64,000 nt of DNA from Cyclobacteriaceae bacterium (lineage in GTDB: Bacteria > Bacteroidota > Bacteroidia > Cytophagales > Cyclobacteriaceae): NCBI GenBank assembly GCA_016786495.1, contig JAEUUJ010000018.1:62001-126000 (forward strand). Reading direction: 5' to 3'. A program made the translations under genes and the position numbers. The notes beneath the pieces were generated by a model that worked only from the letters and a program-made list of their open reading frames with translations, made no database searches and was not told the origin of the DNA. Positions within the stretch are counted from its first letter, which is position 1. Each line of letters begins with the position of its first letter. Positions 17,249 through 27,554 of this stretch are shown one piece after another.

Positions 17249-18331
17249 ATGAAGCAATTTTCATATTTCTGTGTTACTGCACTCCTTCTGTTTTGCTATC
17301 CACTATTCGCACAGAATAATACCTATACCGGAACTAATGCTGGAAACGGATCAAGTGGCGGAGCTTACAATGCAACCTATGGATACTCTGCCGGAGACGT
17401 TGTGACCGGAGATTACAATTCTTTTTTTGGAGCTTATGCGGGATTGGCTAACACATCTGGTAATTATAATACTTTTATCGGGTATAGAGCAGGAGATGCA
17501 AGTGTTACTGCGTCAGCTAACACCTATGTAGGATATTATGCTGGAAATAATAGTACAGCTGGTAGCAATACGTTTTTGGGATATTATTCTGGATTCACTA
17601 ATACAACAGGTACGAACAATACCTACGTAGGATATCATTCGGGCCGGAGCGCAACTGGAGGGAATAATACATTTATTGGATATCAGACCGGAAATAGTTC
17701 TGTGGGTACAGGAAATGTGTTTTTGGGTTACCAAGCTGGTTATAACGAATCCGGATCAGGTAAATTGTATATCGACAATTCAAATACTGCTACGCCCCTT
17801 ATTTATGGAGACTTCACCACGAATCAGGTTGGAATCAATGCTGTGCCAACCGGAAGTTATACGTTGAACATTGGTGGAAGTTTAAATCTGGTTACCTCGG
17901 GGACGGCAATTTATGTGAATGGTGTACCTTATGTTGGGGGTGCTTCCCAATGGACAACCTCCGGATCGAATATTAATTTCAATTTGGGTGTGGTAAGCAT
18001 AGGCACAACAGCAGCTCCGGCAGGATATAAGCTTGCCATAGGAGGTAAGGCAGTTGCTGAAGAAATCACCGTTAAGTTACAAAGCAACTGGCCTGATTAT
18101 GTTTTCGAAAATGCTTATACCTTACTCCCGCTGGCAGATTTAAAATGTTACATCGAACTCCATAAACACTTACCGGATGTACCCGCGGCTCGAGAGGTAA
18201 CAGAAAATGGGATTGCAGTAGGTGAAATGAGCGCCATATTATTAAAAAAGATTGAAGAGCTCACGCTACATTTAATCAAACAACAAGAAGAAATTGATGC
18301 GCTTAGAAAGAAGATCAACGAAACGAAATAA
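17249..18331 (+). CDS. Secreted beta-roll fibre-like protein with NT-G-Y repeats
   Basis: A 360-residue exported protein. The ATG at 17249 gives a clean signal peptide (MKQFSYF... ending PLFAQ). Residues 41-171 hold eight near-identical 16-17 residue repeats of the type NTFIGYxxGxxxxxxG, as in trimeric beta-roll heads of surface fibres. A beta-rich neck follows. The end (about 285-360) matches a tail common in Bacteroidota fibre proteins (HLPDVPAAREVTENGIAVGE, then LLKKIEELTLHLIKQQEEI), ending in a coiled coil that should trimerise. It is the first gene of the YD-repeat cassette, five bases before the next gene, and may form a stalk or surface layer for it. Confidence 0.85.
   Translation: MKQFSYFCVTALLLFCYPLFAQNNTYTGTNAGNGSSGGAYNATYGYSAGDVVTGDYNSFFGAYAGLANTSGNYNTFIGYRAGDASVTASANTYVGYYAGNNSTAGSNTFLGYYSGFTNTTGTNNTYVGYHSGRSATGGNNTFIGYQTGNSSVGTGNVFLGYQAGYNESGSGKLYIDNSNTATPLIYGDFTTNQVGINAVPTGSYTLNIGGSLNLVTSGTAIYVNGVPYVGGASQWTTSGSNINFNLGVVSIGTTAAPAGYKLAIGGKAVAEEITVKLQSNWPDYVFENAYTLLPLADLKCYIELHKHLPDVPAAREVTENGIAVGEMSAILLKKIEELTLHLIKQQEEIDALRKKINETK
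17369..17761 (+). repeat. Eight tandem 16-17 residue coding repeats
   Basis: In-frame repeats of 48-51 bases, each beginning N-[ATS]-[YF]-[GVFIL]-G-[YA] with a glycine four residues later. They encode the beta-roll of the fibre-like protein. Copies differ by several bases, so they are old or under protein-level selection, not a fresh expansion. Confidence 0.8.
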
Positions 18332-18336
18332 TTGCT

Positions 18337-21300
18337 ATGAGAAAAATAGTATGTATACTCGTTTCAACATTGTTGATCGGGTCGGTTGGTTGTGCTCAGA
18401 CCAGAACAAGTGCATATATCGATAACGAATATGTAAGCAACCTGTTGCCGAAAACGCCAACTGCCGCAGGCCTTGGAAGTTTTGGTAACATACCTGTAAA
18501 TTATTACACAGGACAACCTGAGTTATCACTTCCGTTGATGACACTCATGGGACGAGAGTTGTCACTCCCCGTAGTGGTTAACTACGATGCGTCGGGTGTT
18601 AAATCAGATGACATTTCTGGCCAAGTAGGACTTAAATGGAACCTAAATGCGGGTGGATATGTAGCCCGTGATCTTGAAGGCCTGCCAGACGAAGATCCAG
18701 ATAAAGGGTATTTAAAATATGCTTTGCTCTCGGATTACTGGAATACGGTGACCAGCATTACCGATTGGGTGACCAACAGTGAGAAGAATACGCATGACTG
18801 CCATCCTGATGATTTTACCATTGTGATCAATGGCCGATCGATCAGGTTTATGTTTGACAAGTATGGTAAAGCACACACCATTCCCAGACAAAATATCAAG
18901 ATTACTTACGAAAAGCTCAGCAACAAGATTTATAAATTCATTGTCGTTACGGAAGACGGAACAAAGTATGAGTTCGGAGGCGATGCCACTGCAGTTGAGG
19001 AGAGAAAAATTGAACGCCTTGTTACCAAGTTTGGATACCGATATGACCCTTCTGTAACATTGTATCAGAACTCTACTCGCAGAGAATTTTTTACTGGATT
19101 CGAATGGCTGGAGGAGGATTATGATCAAAGCGATGAAAAAGCTGCGGTTGAATTTTATAATTCCCGATGGTACCTGAAAAAGATTACTGCAGCAGGAACA
19201 GACCAAATGACTTTCACTTACACTAAAGGTACCAACACTACCTATTCACTTAAGCCAACTGTTGTTCGCTCGCGTCCTATTTTGGTACGACTGGGTTATT
19301 ATAAAATTGAAGAAACCATCGGTGGAGATTTTGAAAGATGGTTTATTCCGTGCTACCCCCCTCCCCCGGATTGGACAGGCACATTAGATTACAACGGGTT
19401 GAGCAACCACCGAAATCTTTTAGCTATCCGTGAGTTCCAATTGACAGACCCAAGTAGTGTTCCAGACAATCTTCCTAGTGTGGATATATGGGATGAAGTG
19501 CGAAGCAGTCCTTGGTATGTAACCAATCCTGCACAATCCTGGACAAACAATTACAATGCAGCAGGATTTGGCGGTGCAAATGATCTGTGGGGTAGTTCAG
19601 GTGTAAAGCAAAGTGCCGGAAATTATTATCTGAAGCCTGAAACTACACCCCCGACTCCGGGTGGAGTGAACGTTACAAATATACTTGTTACGGAAAGCAG
19701 CATTCGACTGACATCGGTTATCGCTGCCTCTGGTGCCAGGATTGATTTCACATGGAGCACGCGCTCAGATCTTCCGAATGCCTATAAACTGGATCGCGTC
19801 GAACTCTGGAACACACAAAATGAAAAAGTTAAAAACATCCGGCTCAATTATTCAACAGTAAACGTAGATGTCACTCAGCACAATGGGAACGATCCAATGT
19901 GGTTAACAGAGGCATTGCTGATGGCCAAGTTGAATAACCATCAACAATCAGATGCAATTTATCAGGCTCATTTTGGAATGGCCTATACAGCGTCTGATTT
20001 TGATGCCTCGGCAACGTTCGAGAAGTATGTTCTGGAAGGCCTGAAAGACTACAACTATAAGCGGTTGTTTCTTATGAATATTACTGATGAATCGGGTACT
20101 CCAGATAGAATCTTATATGAATTTACTTACGAAGACCCTCATAAGCTCAGGCGTAGAACCACTCCGGCATTTAATGAAACCGGATTCGGTTCAGACTATC
20201 CCCGGTGTGATGGTGTAACTCCGAATGGTCAAGCTATTGATGGTCCTCGGTATAATATAACAAGTTCGAAGACCGCCAATACAGCGCTCTCTTTTTCACA
20301 AGACTTAAATACTTTTCCCGCAGGTGTTCAACGCACACGCGGTATTCTTACCAAGATCACTTATCCTACCAAGGGCAGCACAACGTTTGTGTACCAGAAC
20401 AGCATAGGGCCAAGATTATTATCGGTACAGGACAAAGATGAACAAGGGAATACGCTCAGTGAGAAAAGCATCAAGTATCTGAATACGTCCACAAATGGAT
20501 CGTTCCGTTATGAATCGTTTATTGAATCCAAAGTACAAGGAACAACAAACAGTTGGGTTAAGACCTGGATAACTTCGACCGCTCCACAAAATGACAGGCC
20601 CCTGCATGGCCCGTTACAAATCAATCTTTCGGTTCGTGTATACAACGGCACGGAGCTCATCAATAAAGGTTGGGAGGACTTTACATTTTATGATGCATCT
20701 AACGGTCATGGCAATGAGGTAACGATGGTTTTGGCTGAACCAATTGATAAGAATGCTGCTGGCGTTGATCTAACAAATGGCATGGCTAATATTTATCCCT
20801 TTCCACGCCAAACTAACCGACAATATGCCCGCGGGATGGTAAAGTCTCACACAATCTTTACAGCTGCAGGCAAGATGGTTAAAAAGACGGAGTATGATTA
20901 TGACCTGAATCCTAACGGATATGTACCAATTATAATACAAGGATTTACGGGTGCCAAGTTTATGGCAGATGGGTATGGTGGAACCAGCGGCCAGCAATCG
21001 AACCGTTATCGCTATGCCCGGTATAAAATACCGATAGACTGGGTAGTACTGGCTAAAACCATTGAAACTGTGTATGACCTCGATATCCAAACAAAAACGG
21101 CTACACTCATTAACCAGTACACCTACGATTCGGATAATCTTCAACTTATTGAAACAACAAGCCATAATCCGGTGCTGCCAACGCAGAAGCAAATAATTAA
21201 AACTAAGTACGCGACTGATGCAGCGTATAATTCTACGTTGCAACAGCAGAGTTGTGCCCAGCAGTATACCACTTGCAAAAATGGTTGCATGTCGGGTTCA

Positions 21301-22524
21301 GAGACACAACGGGTAGCCTGTATACAGCAATGTGAATTATCGCGCGGATCGTGTACAGATGTGCCGGTTGCCGGAACCTCGCCCGAAGTTGGTGCACTTA
21401 TTTCATTGCGCAATCGAAATAATGTTACGGCACCCATTGAAACACAAATGCTGGTAGAAGAAGATGCTGTGCGGTATGTGACAGGTGCTCAGGTTTATCT
21501 GTACAATGAACAGGGCTCACCGGTTACGTTTGTGAAACCAAAAGAAGTATGGGGTACAAGCCAAACCGTGCCCGCTACTGGATTTACTGGCGGAACGGTT
21601 ACTGGCAGCGGAACATTTCAGATACCTCCGAGCTTCCGCAAAGCGCATTCGTTCGATGCCTATAACGCTTCTACCGGAAACCTCATGCAACAAACCACAC
21701 TGGATGGGATAACATCTCAGTATACCTATGGCTACAACAATAGCTTGCTTACAGGTTTCACGGTGAGTCCGGTTACTAATCCAATGTCATACTCCTTCCA
21801 ACACAAGCCTTTTGTTGGGATAACTTCTAACACCGATCCAAACGGGCGAAGTTCATATTATGAGTTTGACTCATTCGGACGACTTAAGATTACAAAGGAT
21901 CATGATGGAAATATTCTTTCTCGTACACGGTATCGCTATAAAACAGAACAAGGTGGCCTGAGTGATTATATTAATGGACCCACTACATATCCTGCGGGCC
22001 AACTGGCAGTGCTCACCACTTCTGATAATCTGACCCAGGTTACGTATAACTGGAATTTTGGTGACGGCAGCTTGCAGGGTGGAGGTACCAATATGGTGCA
22101 ACATAAATTCGTCTCAGGTACGTATCGCGTAACGGTAGATAAGAACCACAGCACGTATGGAAACCTGACAGCCTCAAGGATTATTACAATTACAAATCCT
22201 CCGGGTATTCCACTGCTAATTGTAACCAACTCAAAGCAAAACTTGGATTTATGCGTGGATGGGAGTGTGCCTGCTCAGATGTTTGCCTCACTGGAGGGTC
22301 CCTGCAGCGGTCAACCGTTAACGTGGCAATATCGCGTGACGGGTGGCGACCCCACGTGGATCACACTAGGCACAGGGAATATGATGTTTAGCCCGGAAAC
22401 AATGGTACCGGTTCAGTACGAAATTCGGTGCATTACTACTACGTGCAGCGAGTCACTGGTCTCCAATACCTTAACGGTAAAGTATATTAGAAGCAATCCA
22501 AGCTGTCCAATTCCAGTTTATTAA
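18337..22524 (+). CDS. Large secreted YD/SpvB-like protein with six-cysteine hairpin and PKD domain
   Basis: A 1395-residue exported protein. The N-terminus MRKIVCILVSTLLIGSVGC could be a Sec or an atypical lipoprotein signal. Residues 35-110 (LGSFGNIPVNYYTGQPELSLPL, then GLKWNLNAGGYVARDL) match the N-terminal region of SpvB/YD-repeat proteins in Bacteroidota. The centre is beta-rich with YDxxGR-type elements (YYEFDSFGRLKITKDHDGN near 1175). Residues 973-1006 carry six cysteines in a mirror-symmetric spacing. A PKD domain lies at about 1225-1290 (YNWNFGDGS). The C-terminus has an Ig-like segment. There is no RHS core motif, so it looks like a shell or stalk partner of the RHS protein two bases downstream. 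Confidence 0.85.
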   Translation: MRKIVCILVSTLLIGSVGCAQTRTSAYIDNEYVSNLLPKTPTAAGLGSFGNIPVNYYTGQPELSLPLMTLMGRELSLPVVVNYDASGVKSDDISGQVGLKWNLNAGGYVARDLEGLPDEDPDKGYLKYALLSDYWNTVTSITDWVTNSEKNTHDCHPDDFTIVINGRSIRFMFDKYGKAHTIPRQNIKITYEKLSNKIYKFIVVTEDGTKYEFGGDATAVEERKIERLVTKFGYRYDPSVTLYQNSTRREFFTGFEWLEEDYDQSDEKAAVEFYNSRWYLKKITAAGTDQMTFTYTKGTNTTYSLKPTVVRSRPILVRLGYYKIEETIGGDFERWFIPCYPPPPDWTGTLDYNGLSNHRNLLAIREFQLTDPSSVPDNLPSVDIWDEVRSSPWYVTNPAQSWTNNYNAAGFGGANDLWGSSGVKQSAGNYYLKPETTPPTPGGVNVTNILVTESSIRLTSVIAASGARIDFTWSTRSDLPNAYKLDRVELWNTQNEKVKNIRLNYSTVNVDVTQHNGNDPMWLTEALLMAKLNNHQQSDAIYQAHFGMAYTASDFDASATFEKYVLEGLKDYNYKRLFLMNITDESGTPDRILYEFTYEDPHKLRRRTTPAFNETGFGSDYPRCDGVTPNGQAIDGPRYNITSSKTANTALSFSQDLNTFPAGVQRTRGILTKITYPTKGSTTFVYQNSIGPRLLSVQDKDEQGNTLSEKSIKYLNTSTNGSFRYESFIESKVQGTTNSWVKTWITSTAPQNDRPLHGPLQINLSVRVYNGTELINKGWEDFTFYDASNGHGNEVTMVLAEPIDKNAAGVDLTNGMANIYPFPRQTNRQYARGMVKSHTIFTAAGKMVKKTEYDYDLNPNGYVPIIIQGFTGAKFMADGYGGTSGQQSNRYRYARYKIPIDWVVLAKTIETVYDLDIQTKTATLINQYTYDSDNLQLIETTSHNPVLPTQKQIIKTKYATDAAYNSTLQQQSCAQQYTTCKNGCMSGSETQRVACIQQCELSRGSCTDVPVAGTSPEVGALISLRNRNNVTAPIETQMLVEEDAVRYVTGAQVYLYNEQGSPVTFVKPKEVWGTSQTVPATGFTGGTVTGSGTFQIPPSFRKAHSFDAYNASTGNLMQQTTLDGITSQYTYGYNNSLLTGFTVSPVTNPMSYSFQHKPFVGITSNTDPNGRSSYYEFDSFGRLKITKDHDGNILSRTRYRYKTEQGGLSDYINGPTTYPAGQLAVLTTSDNLTQVTYNWNFGDGSLQGGGTNMVQHKFVSGTYRVTVDKNHSTYGNLTASRIITITNPPGIPLLIVTNSKQNLDLCVDGSVPAQMFASLEGPCSGQPLTWQYRVTGGDPTWITLGTGNMMFSPETMVPVQYEIRCITTTCSESLVSNTLTVKYIRSNPSCPIPVY

Positions 22525-22525
22525 T

Positions 22526-25500
22526 ATGCGCTTCAGAAAAATATTTATCCAAATTGCGGCATTGCTGATTGCATGCCTGATGGCTTCAAATGCCTTCGCT
22601 CAAACAGAAGTGTTGATCACAGCATCAAACCGCTTTCAGAATGGCTACGAAGGAAAATCGTTTAAATATACAGACGAGGTAATTCTTAAACCCGGTTTTA
22701 CCGTAACGGCATCGGCATCGGTGAACTGGTATGCAAAATCTATTGCCACCAACACCAATCCTATACAGCTTGATGCGAATTATGTTACCAAAGAAACTAT
22801 TCTTAAATCAGGCGTTACAACGGAGAGCCAGATTGATGCACTGTCGCCTTATAATAAAGCTTCTGTTTATGAATATGTTGATGATATCGGCAGGCCGTTA
22901 CAGCAGATTAATATGCGTAACAGCCCGGGCATGGGCGATGAGATCAAGTTTTATGTTTATGATGCATGGGGCCGGCAACCGCAGGAATACCTGTTGTACA
23001 CAGATCGGGATATTAATACTTCTGGAAGACTCAAATCGGGCGCTTTGGGTCAAGGGCTGTTCTATGCCAATACACCACCTTCTGTTGCCAGTGATAACAA
23101 GCCCTATAAACTGAATATCTATGACGACTCCCCACTCAACCAAGTACGCCAAGTTTACGGAGCTGGTGAGGCTTGGCATCCCGAGGCGGCTAATCGTTCG
23201 GTGAAATCTGACATTACAACCAATACGGCTGAAGAACACATCATACGGTTTGTGTATACCGGCAGCGGGTTTCCGGTGTCAACAGCTGAATGGCCAGCAA
23301 ATGCTCTTGTAATTACCCAAACTACTGATGAAGAGAATCATATTAAGCGAACGTATAAGAATTTTAAAGATCAAGTAATCCTTGAAAGATCAGGTGATGG
23401 TACGACTTGGCACGATACGTACTATGTTTATGACTTCGGAGGCAGTTTGATGTTTGTGTTTCCGCCCGAGGCCATTGAACATCTTGAAGCTGATTATGAA
23501 CCAGGAGTAGCAGACAAGCAATTGTTTTTAAACACGTGGGTTTACCAGTATGAGTATGATAACTATGGGCGAAACACTGGCTCAAAGGTACCAGGAAGCG
23601 GATGGGTATACTCTATCTATGACAAATGGGACCGACTTGTGCTTACTCAGAACGCTAACCAAGCCGAAACGAATGCTTGGGTATTTATTAAATATGATTA
23701 CCTGAACCGCCCCGTTATTACGGGGCTAACTACCGGAACCCGTTTGGCTTTAACGTTAGCCGCAGCGAGTGCTGCCACTCGATATGAAAATCGGATCGAT
23801 AACGCAATCGGGTATACGAACTATACATTTCCACCCCACACCGAAAATGACCTATTATCGATAACCTATTATGATAACTATAGTTTTATCAATTATGTCG
23901 GATGGGATGAGGCTCCGGGTAGCAGCTACAATTTCAATCCAAAACCTGGTTTTCATACTGGTGCTGATGTTTTTCTAGCAGTGAAAGAGTACGAGACTGG
24001 CAAAAAGATCAGAGTGCTTAATCAAAATAAATGGATTAACTCTGTTACGTATTATGACGACCGATACCGAAAGATTCAGGTAATAACTGAGAATTATTTG
24101 GGAGGGATTGACCTTGTTACTCGAAAGTATGATTTTTCAGGTAAGAATCTAAAAACGCTACAGATTCATAATAATGAAGGACTAACATTGTCATTACTTA
24201 ATGAGTTTGAATACGACCATGCTGGCAGAGTCTTGAGAGTATATCAACAAGTTGGCGATTCTCCCAAGGTACTGGTGACCTCAAACACGTATAACGAACT
24301 CGGTCAGCTTATCGAACGAAACCTTCATTCGACAAATGATGGCGGTAATTACCTTCAATCAGTAGATTTGCGATATAATATCCGGGGCTGGTTAACAAGT
24401 ATTAATAATAGTACTCTTACGAATGACGGTGTAACCAACAATGATGCAAATGACCTCTTCGGAATGAATCTCTCCTACAACCAGGAGACACTTGATGTGA
24501 ACGGTAATTCTCAGCCTTTGTATAATGGTAACATCTCTGCTATTCGCTGGAGCTGGAATAACCTGAAGGACCCCCAACAGGAAAAGATTTTTAAATACAC
24601 CTATGATACATGGAGCCGTTTGGATGAGTCGTACTTCGCAGCGAAAAACGGGTCAACGTGGTCGGGTGCGATGGGTGCTTATAACGAAACTATGGCATAT
24701 GATAAGAACGGCAATATTCTTTCCCTGAACCGCACCGGTAAGATTGGTAGTAACCAGGGTAACATTGACATGCTCGGGTACACCTACACGGGCAACAAGC
24801 TGATCAATGTCCATGATAACTCCTTATATTGGAATGCAAACGATAAAAATCCAGACTATGGATTCTCCGAGATTTCACATGACGATCAGTTAACAGAGTA
24901 TGCTTACGATGCCAGCGGTAACGTTGAGGGTGACATGAACAAGGGAATTGTTTCTGTTACGTATAATCACCTTAATCGCCCTGAACGCATCGAACTGGAA
25001 AATAACCGGGTAATTGAATATCACTATGATGCTGCTGGAAATAAGCTTAGAAAAATTGTCCAGGCAGGCGGTGAAACGCTGCAAACAGATTACGTGGGAA
25101 GTATTCAGTACGTAAACGGAGTACTGGCTTTTATTCTTACTGACGAAGGTCGCATTGTGACAGGTCGGGATGACAGTGACCCGCAATATGAGTACTTCCT
25201 GAAAGACCATCAGGGCAATACCCGGGTTGTGTTTGGATCAGTACATGAGACAAACGTTTATAAGGCCACCTTGGAACAGGAGGTCAATGACCGGGAGGTG
25301 AATACTTATGGTTTTAAAAATATCTCACGTGCTACTGGATTTAACCAGACTGTTCCAAGTTTTGAAACACCAACTCCACAGTATGCTGCGGTGATCAGTG
25401 GGGGTGTTGGCCCGGCAAAAATGCTAAGTGTGACAGAAGGCGATAAACTGCACCTGGAGGCACATGGCCGATATACGGGAACGGTAGGTTCGGGGAAAAT

Positions 25501-26965
25501 TACCGCTGCCGTGCTGGCCAGTGCGGTTACATCAACCTTCGGTGTATTACCCACGGGTGAAACACAAACAGCGTACAATAGTATTAATGGAGGTGTATTG
25601 GGATCGCCTGTTGGGGAATACTCAGGGACACCAAAAGCTTACCTGTGCTATTTCCTGTTTTCTGCCGATTATTCCTGGTATCAGTTTGGGTATTCCGGTC
25701 TGTCGACCGATGCTTCAGTTGCCTTTGAGCAATTGTCGATTGATATTACTGTAGACCTGCCTCCGGGTGTTAACAATGGGTTCTTATATGTGTATGTAGC
25801 CAATGAGACAACGGGCACACCTGTTCACTTCGATGATATCAAAATTATCCATGAGCGCGCTGCACAGTCGTTGCAAGTACTCGAAGCATCCGATTATTAT
25901 CCGTTCGGGCTAACGATTAACCCAATCAGCTACCGGCAGGAAAGACGGGATGACGCCCAAGTACGCAACAATGTTGGTTTCCAGGGCCAGGAAATGCAAC
26001 GCGATTTTGGATTGAACTGGTATCAATATGAATACCGCATGCACGATCCTGCAATCGGAAGGTTTGGCAGTGTTGATCCATTATCCGAGAAATATTATTA
26101 TAACTCACCGTACGCCTTCAGTGAAAACAGACTTGTGGATGGCATTGAACTGGAAGGATTGGAATATTTAAGAATGGACTACTATAACGCCATGATGTAT
26201 CCGCTGTCGCCTATGGAGTTTGGAGGATTGAATTTCCTATTACTAAATAATATCGATTTGGCAAACACCGTGCAAATCGGAAACGATAGTTATCTGAATG
26301 TCGGCAGACATATGTATTATAATGAAACCACAGGCTGGAGCTTTTCAGGTAGCCGTGCGGAGCAGAAGACTGAAGAAACTCTGGCAGGTTTAAATGCTGT
26401 AAACCGAACAGAGGCACTTCCTTCCGATGTCGAGCATAAAATAATTTCTGCAGGCACGCAAATTGCGTCTGAAATAATGGAAAGTCAGCAACAAGGGCTT
26501 AATATCTTCAACCCGGGAGGAGTTTGCTATGCCGTGAATGGTGCCAGAATCAATCAGGGATTTAAAGATGCATGGGGAGTAAACGCGTTAAATCTTGAGG
26601 TTCGAAAAAATAACATAGATCATCAAATTTCGTCCACGGCAATTCGGGAAGGTAAGTATGCAGGGTACGGTGTTGGCGGAGCATTAGCGCGTAATGGATA
26701 TGGTATACTGGTCAGTAATTCAGGAATCTGGAACGGAGATCTTCAAGTAGGAGCTCCATTGCAATTATGGTATACGATTCCTAGTCTAAATGCTGGGAGA
26801 TTGAATGGTTTTGGTTGGGGGCACAGCGTTATGTTTAAAAGCTATGAATTTGAAAATGGTAAGATTATCGGAATTAATATTATAGATAAAGGAGGAGCTG
26901 ATTATATTCCTAAGACATCAGCCCCATTTATGGTTGGAGCAAACCCGGTGGATCCAAAGAAATAA
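22526..26965 (+). CDS. RHS/YD-repeat protein with C-terminal candidate cysteine hydrolase domain
   Basis: A 1479-residue secreted RHS protein. Residues 1-26 are a Sec signal (ASNAFAQ). A DUF6443 region lies at about 84-160 (YEYVDDIGRPLQQINM). YD repeats fill most of the length (YDAAGNKLRKI near 835). The RHS-associated core is at about 1146-1212 (YQYEYRMHDPAIGRFGSVDP). The remaining 267 residues form a distinct tip. Within it are Cys1334 (GVCYAVNGA), His1433 (GWGHSVMF) and Asp1454 (NIIDKGG), in the order expected of a papain or NlpC/P60-like fold. A cell-wall or protein-cutting toxin is a reasonable inference. No VgrG or PAAR domain is present, so export should be by Sec. Confidence 0.85.
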   Translation: MRFRKIFIQIAALLIACLMASNAFAQTEVLITASNRFQNGYEGKSFKYTDEVILKPGFTVTASASVNWYAKSIATNTNPIQLDANYVTKETILKSGVTTESQIDALSPYNKASVYEYVDDIGRPLQQINMRNSPGMGDEIKFYVYDAWGRQPQEYLLYTDRDINTSGRLKSGALGQGLFYANTPPSVASDNKPYKLNIYDDSPLNQVRQVYGAGEAWHPEAANRSVKSDITTNTAEEHIIRFVYTGSGFPVSTAEWPANALVITQTTDEENHIKRTYKNFKDQVILERSGDGTTWHDTYYVYDFGGSLMFVFPPEAIEHLEADYEPGVADKQLFLNTWVYQYEYDNYGRNTGSKVPGSGWVYSIYDKWDRLVLTQNANQAETNAWVFIKYDYLNRPVITGLTTGTRLALTLAAASAATRYENRIDNAIGYTNYTFPPHTENDLLSITYYDNYSFINYVGWDEAPGSSYNFNPKPGFHTGADVFLAVKEYETGKKIRVLNQNKWINSVTYYDDRYRKIQVITENYLGGIDLVTRKYDFSGKNLKTLQIHNNEGLTLSLLNEFEYDHAGRVLRVYQQVGDSPKVLVTSNTYNELGQLIERNLHSTNDGGNYLQSVDLRYNIRGWLTSINNSTLTNDGVTNNDANDLFGMNLSYNQETLDVNGNSQPLYNGNISAIRWSWNNLKDPQQEKIFKYTYDTWSRLDESYFAAKNGSTWSGAMGAYNETMAYDKNGNILSLNRTGKIGSNQGNIDMLGYTYTGNKLINVHDNSLYWNANDKNPDYGFSEISHDDQLTEYAYDASGNVEGDMNKGIVSVTYNHLNRPERIELENNRVIEYHYDAAGNKLRKIVQAGGETLQTDYVGSIQYVNGVLAFILTDEGRIVTGRDDSDPQYEYFLKDHQGNTRVVFGSVHETNVYKATLEQEVNDREVNTYGFKNISRATGFNQTVPSFETPTPQYAAVISGGVGPAKMLSVTEGDKLHLEAHGRYTGTVGSGKITAAVLASAVTSTFGVLPTGETQTAYNSINGGVLGSPVGEYSGTPKAYLCYFLFSADYSWYQFGYSGLSTDASVAFEQLSIDITVDLPPGVNNGFLYVYVANETTGTPVHFDDIKIIHERAAQSLQVLEASDYYPFGLTINPISYRQERRDDAQVRNNVGFQGQEMQRDFGLNWYQYEYRMHDPAIGRFGSVDPLSEKYYYNSPYAFSENRLVDGIELEGLEYLRMDYYNAMMYPLSPMEFGGLNFLLLNNIDLANTVQIGNDSYLNVGRHMYYNETTGWSFSGSRAEQKTEETLAGLNAVNRTEALPSDVEHKIISAGTQIASEIMESQQQGLNIFNPGGVCYAVNGARINQGFKDAWGVNALNLEVRKNNIDHQISSTAIREGKYAGYGVGGALARNGYGILVSNSGIWNGDLQVGAPLQLWYTIPSLNAGRLNGFGWGHSVMFKSYEFENGKIIGINIIDKGGADYIPKTSAPFMVGANPVDPKK

Positions 26966-26968
26966 TTA

Positions 26969-27520
26969 ATGAAAAGAATAGCCCTACTCTTATTGCTTAT
27001 TGTCTTATTGGCCTTCTCGTCTGATAAGGGTAGCGGCTGTTTAACCACATTGCTTTATCTTAATCAGGAAGTTTGTGAAAAGCCAATTAGTAAGGAGGTA
27101 ATATGGTTTTTGCATGGCACGCAAACAGATATATCACCAGCCTTGACACTGAACAAAGCGACTAAGCTTACAAATACCATTAGGTGTGCCGATTTGAAAA
27201 AACCTGATACACTTTATTCGTACAACCAAGGTTATCTTGACATTTTTTACTCCGATGCTTATGCAGACACCGCTTATTTAAACCTTGTTGATACCATTAG
27301 GAAGGGAAGAAAGAAAATTTCGAATCCATACCTGGTATTTTGCAAAGGAGGACGCATTTTATGTCTCGACAAAAAGCGTTCATGTCTTAGAATTATTTCT
27401 ATAAACTCATGCGCTGCCCCATCCAGATTTAAAAGAATCATTACCTGCTTGAAACAAGAAAAGGAATATAGTAAGGTGTTTGTAGCCTATTGCGGTGGAG
27501 ATCAGTATACTGAATTTTGA
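26969..27520 (+). CDS. Cysteine-rich exported protein, candidate immunity partner of the RHS tip
   Basis: A 183-residue protein of no family that I recognise. A strongly hydrophobic N-terminus (MKRIALLLLLIVLLAF) indicates Sec export. The mature part has nine cysteines, suggesting disulfide bonds in the periplasm. It starts three bases after the RHS stop codon. In polymorphic toxin loci the gene directly behind the toxin tip usually encodes immunity. A periplasmic inhibitor would fit a tip that acts on cell wall or periplasmic proteins. This role rests on position and export signal only. Confidence 0.65.
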   Translation: MKRIALLLLLIVLLAFSSDKGSGCLTTLLYLNQEVCEKPISKEVIWFLHGTQTDISPALTLNKATKLTNTIRCADLKKPDTLYSYNQGYLDIFYSDAYADTAYLNLVDTIRKGRKKISNPYLVFCKGGRILCLDKKRSCLRIISINSCAAPSRFKRIITCLKQEKEYSKVFVAYCGGDQYTEF

Positions 27521-27554
27521 CGTTAGATATTATCGATTAGTCTGAATAATCCGA

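Noticed and set aside
18712-19206. Minus-strand frame of 164 residues inside the first YD protein
   Set aside because: Antisense shadow within a long gene whose sense frame carries family motifs; no recognisable domain.
22526-26965. RHS protein as a type VI secretion effector
   Set aside because: It has a Sec signal peptide and lacks PAAR or VgrG regions; no T6SS gene is in the window.
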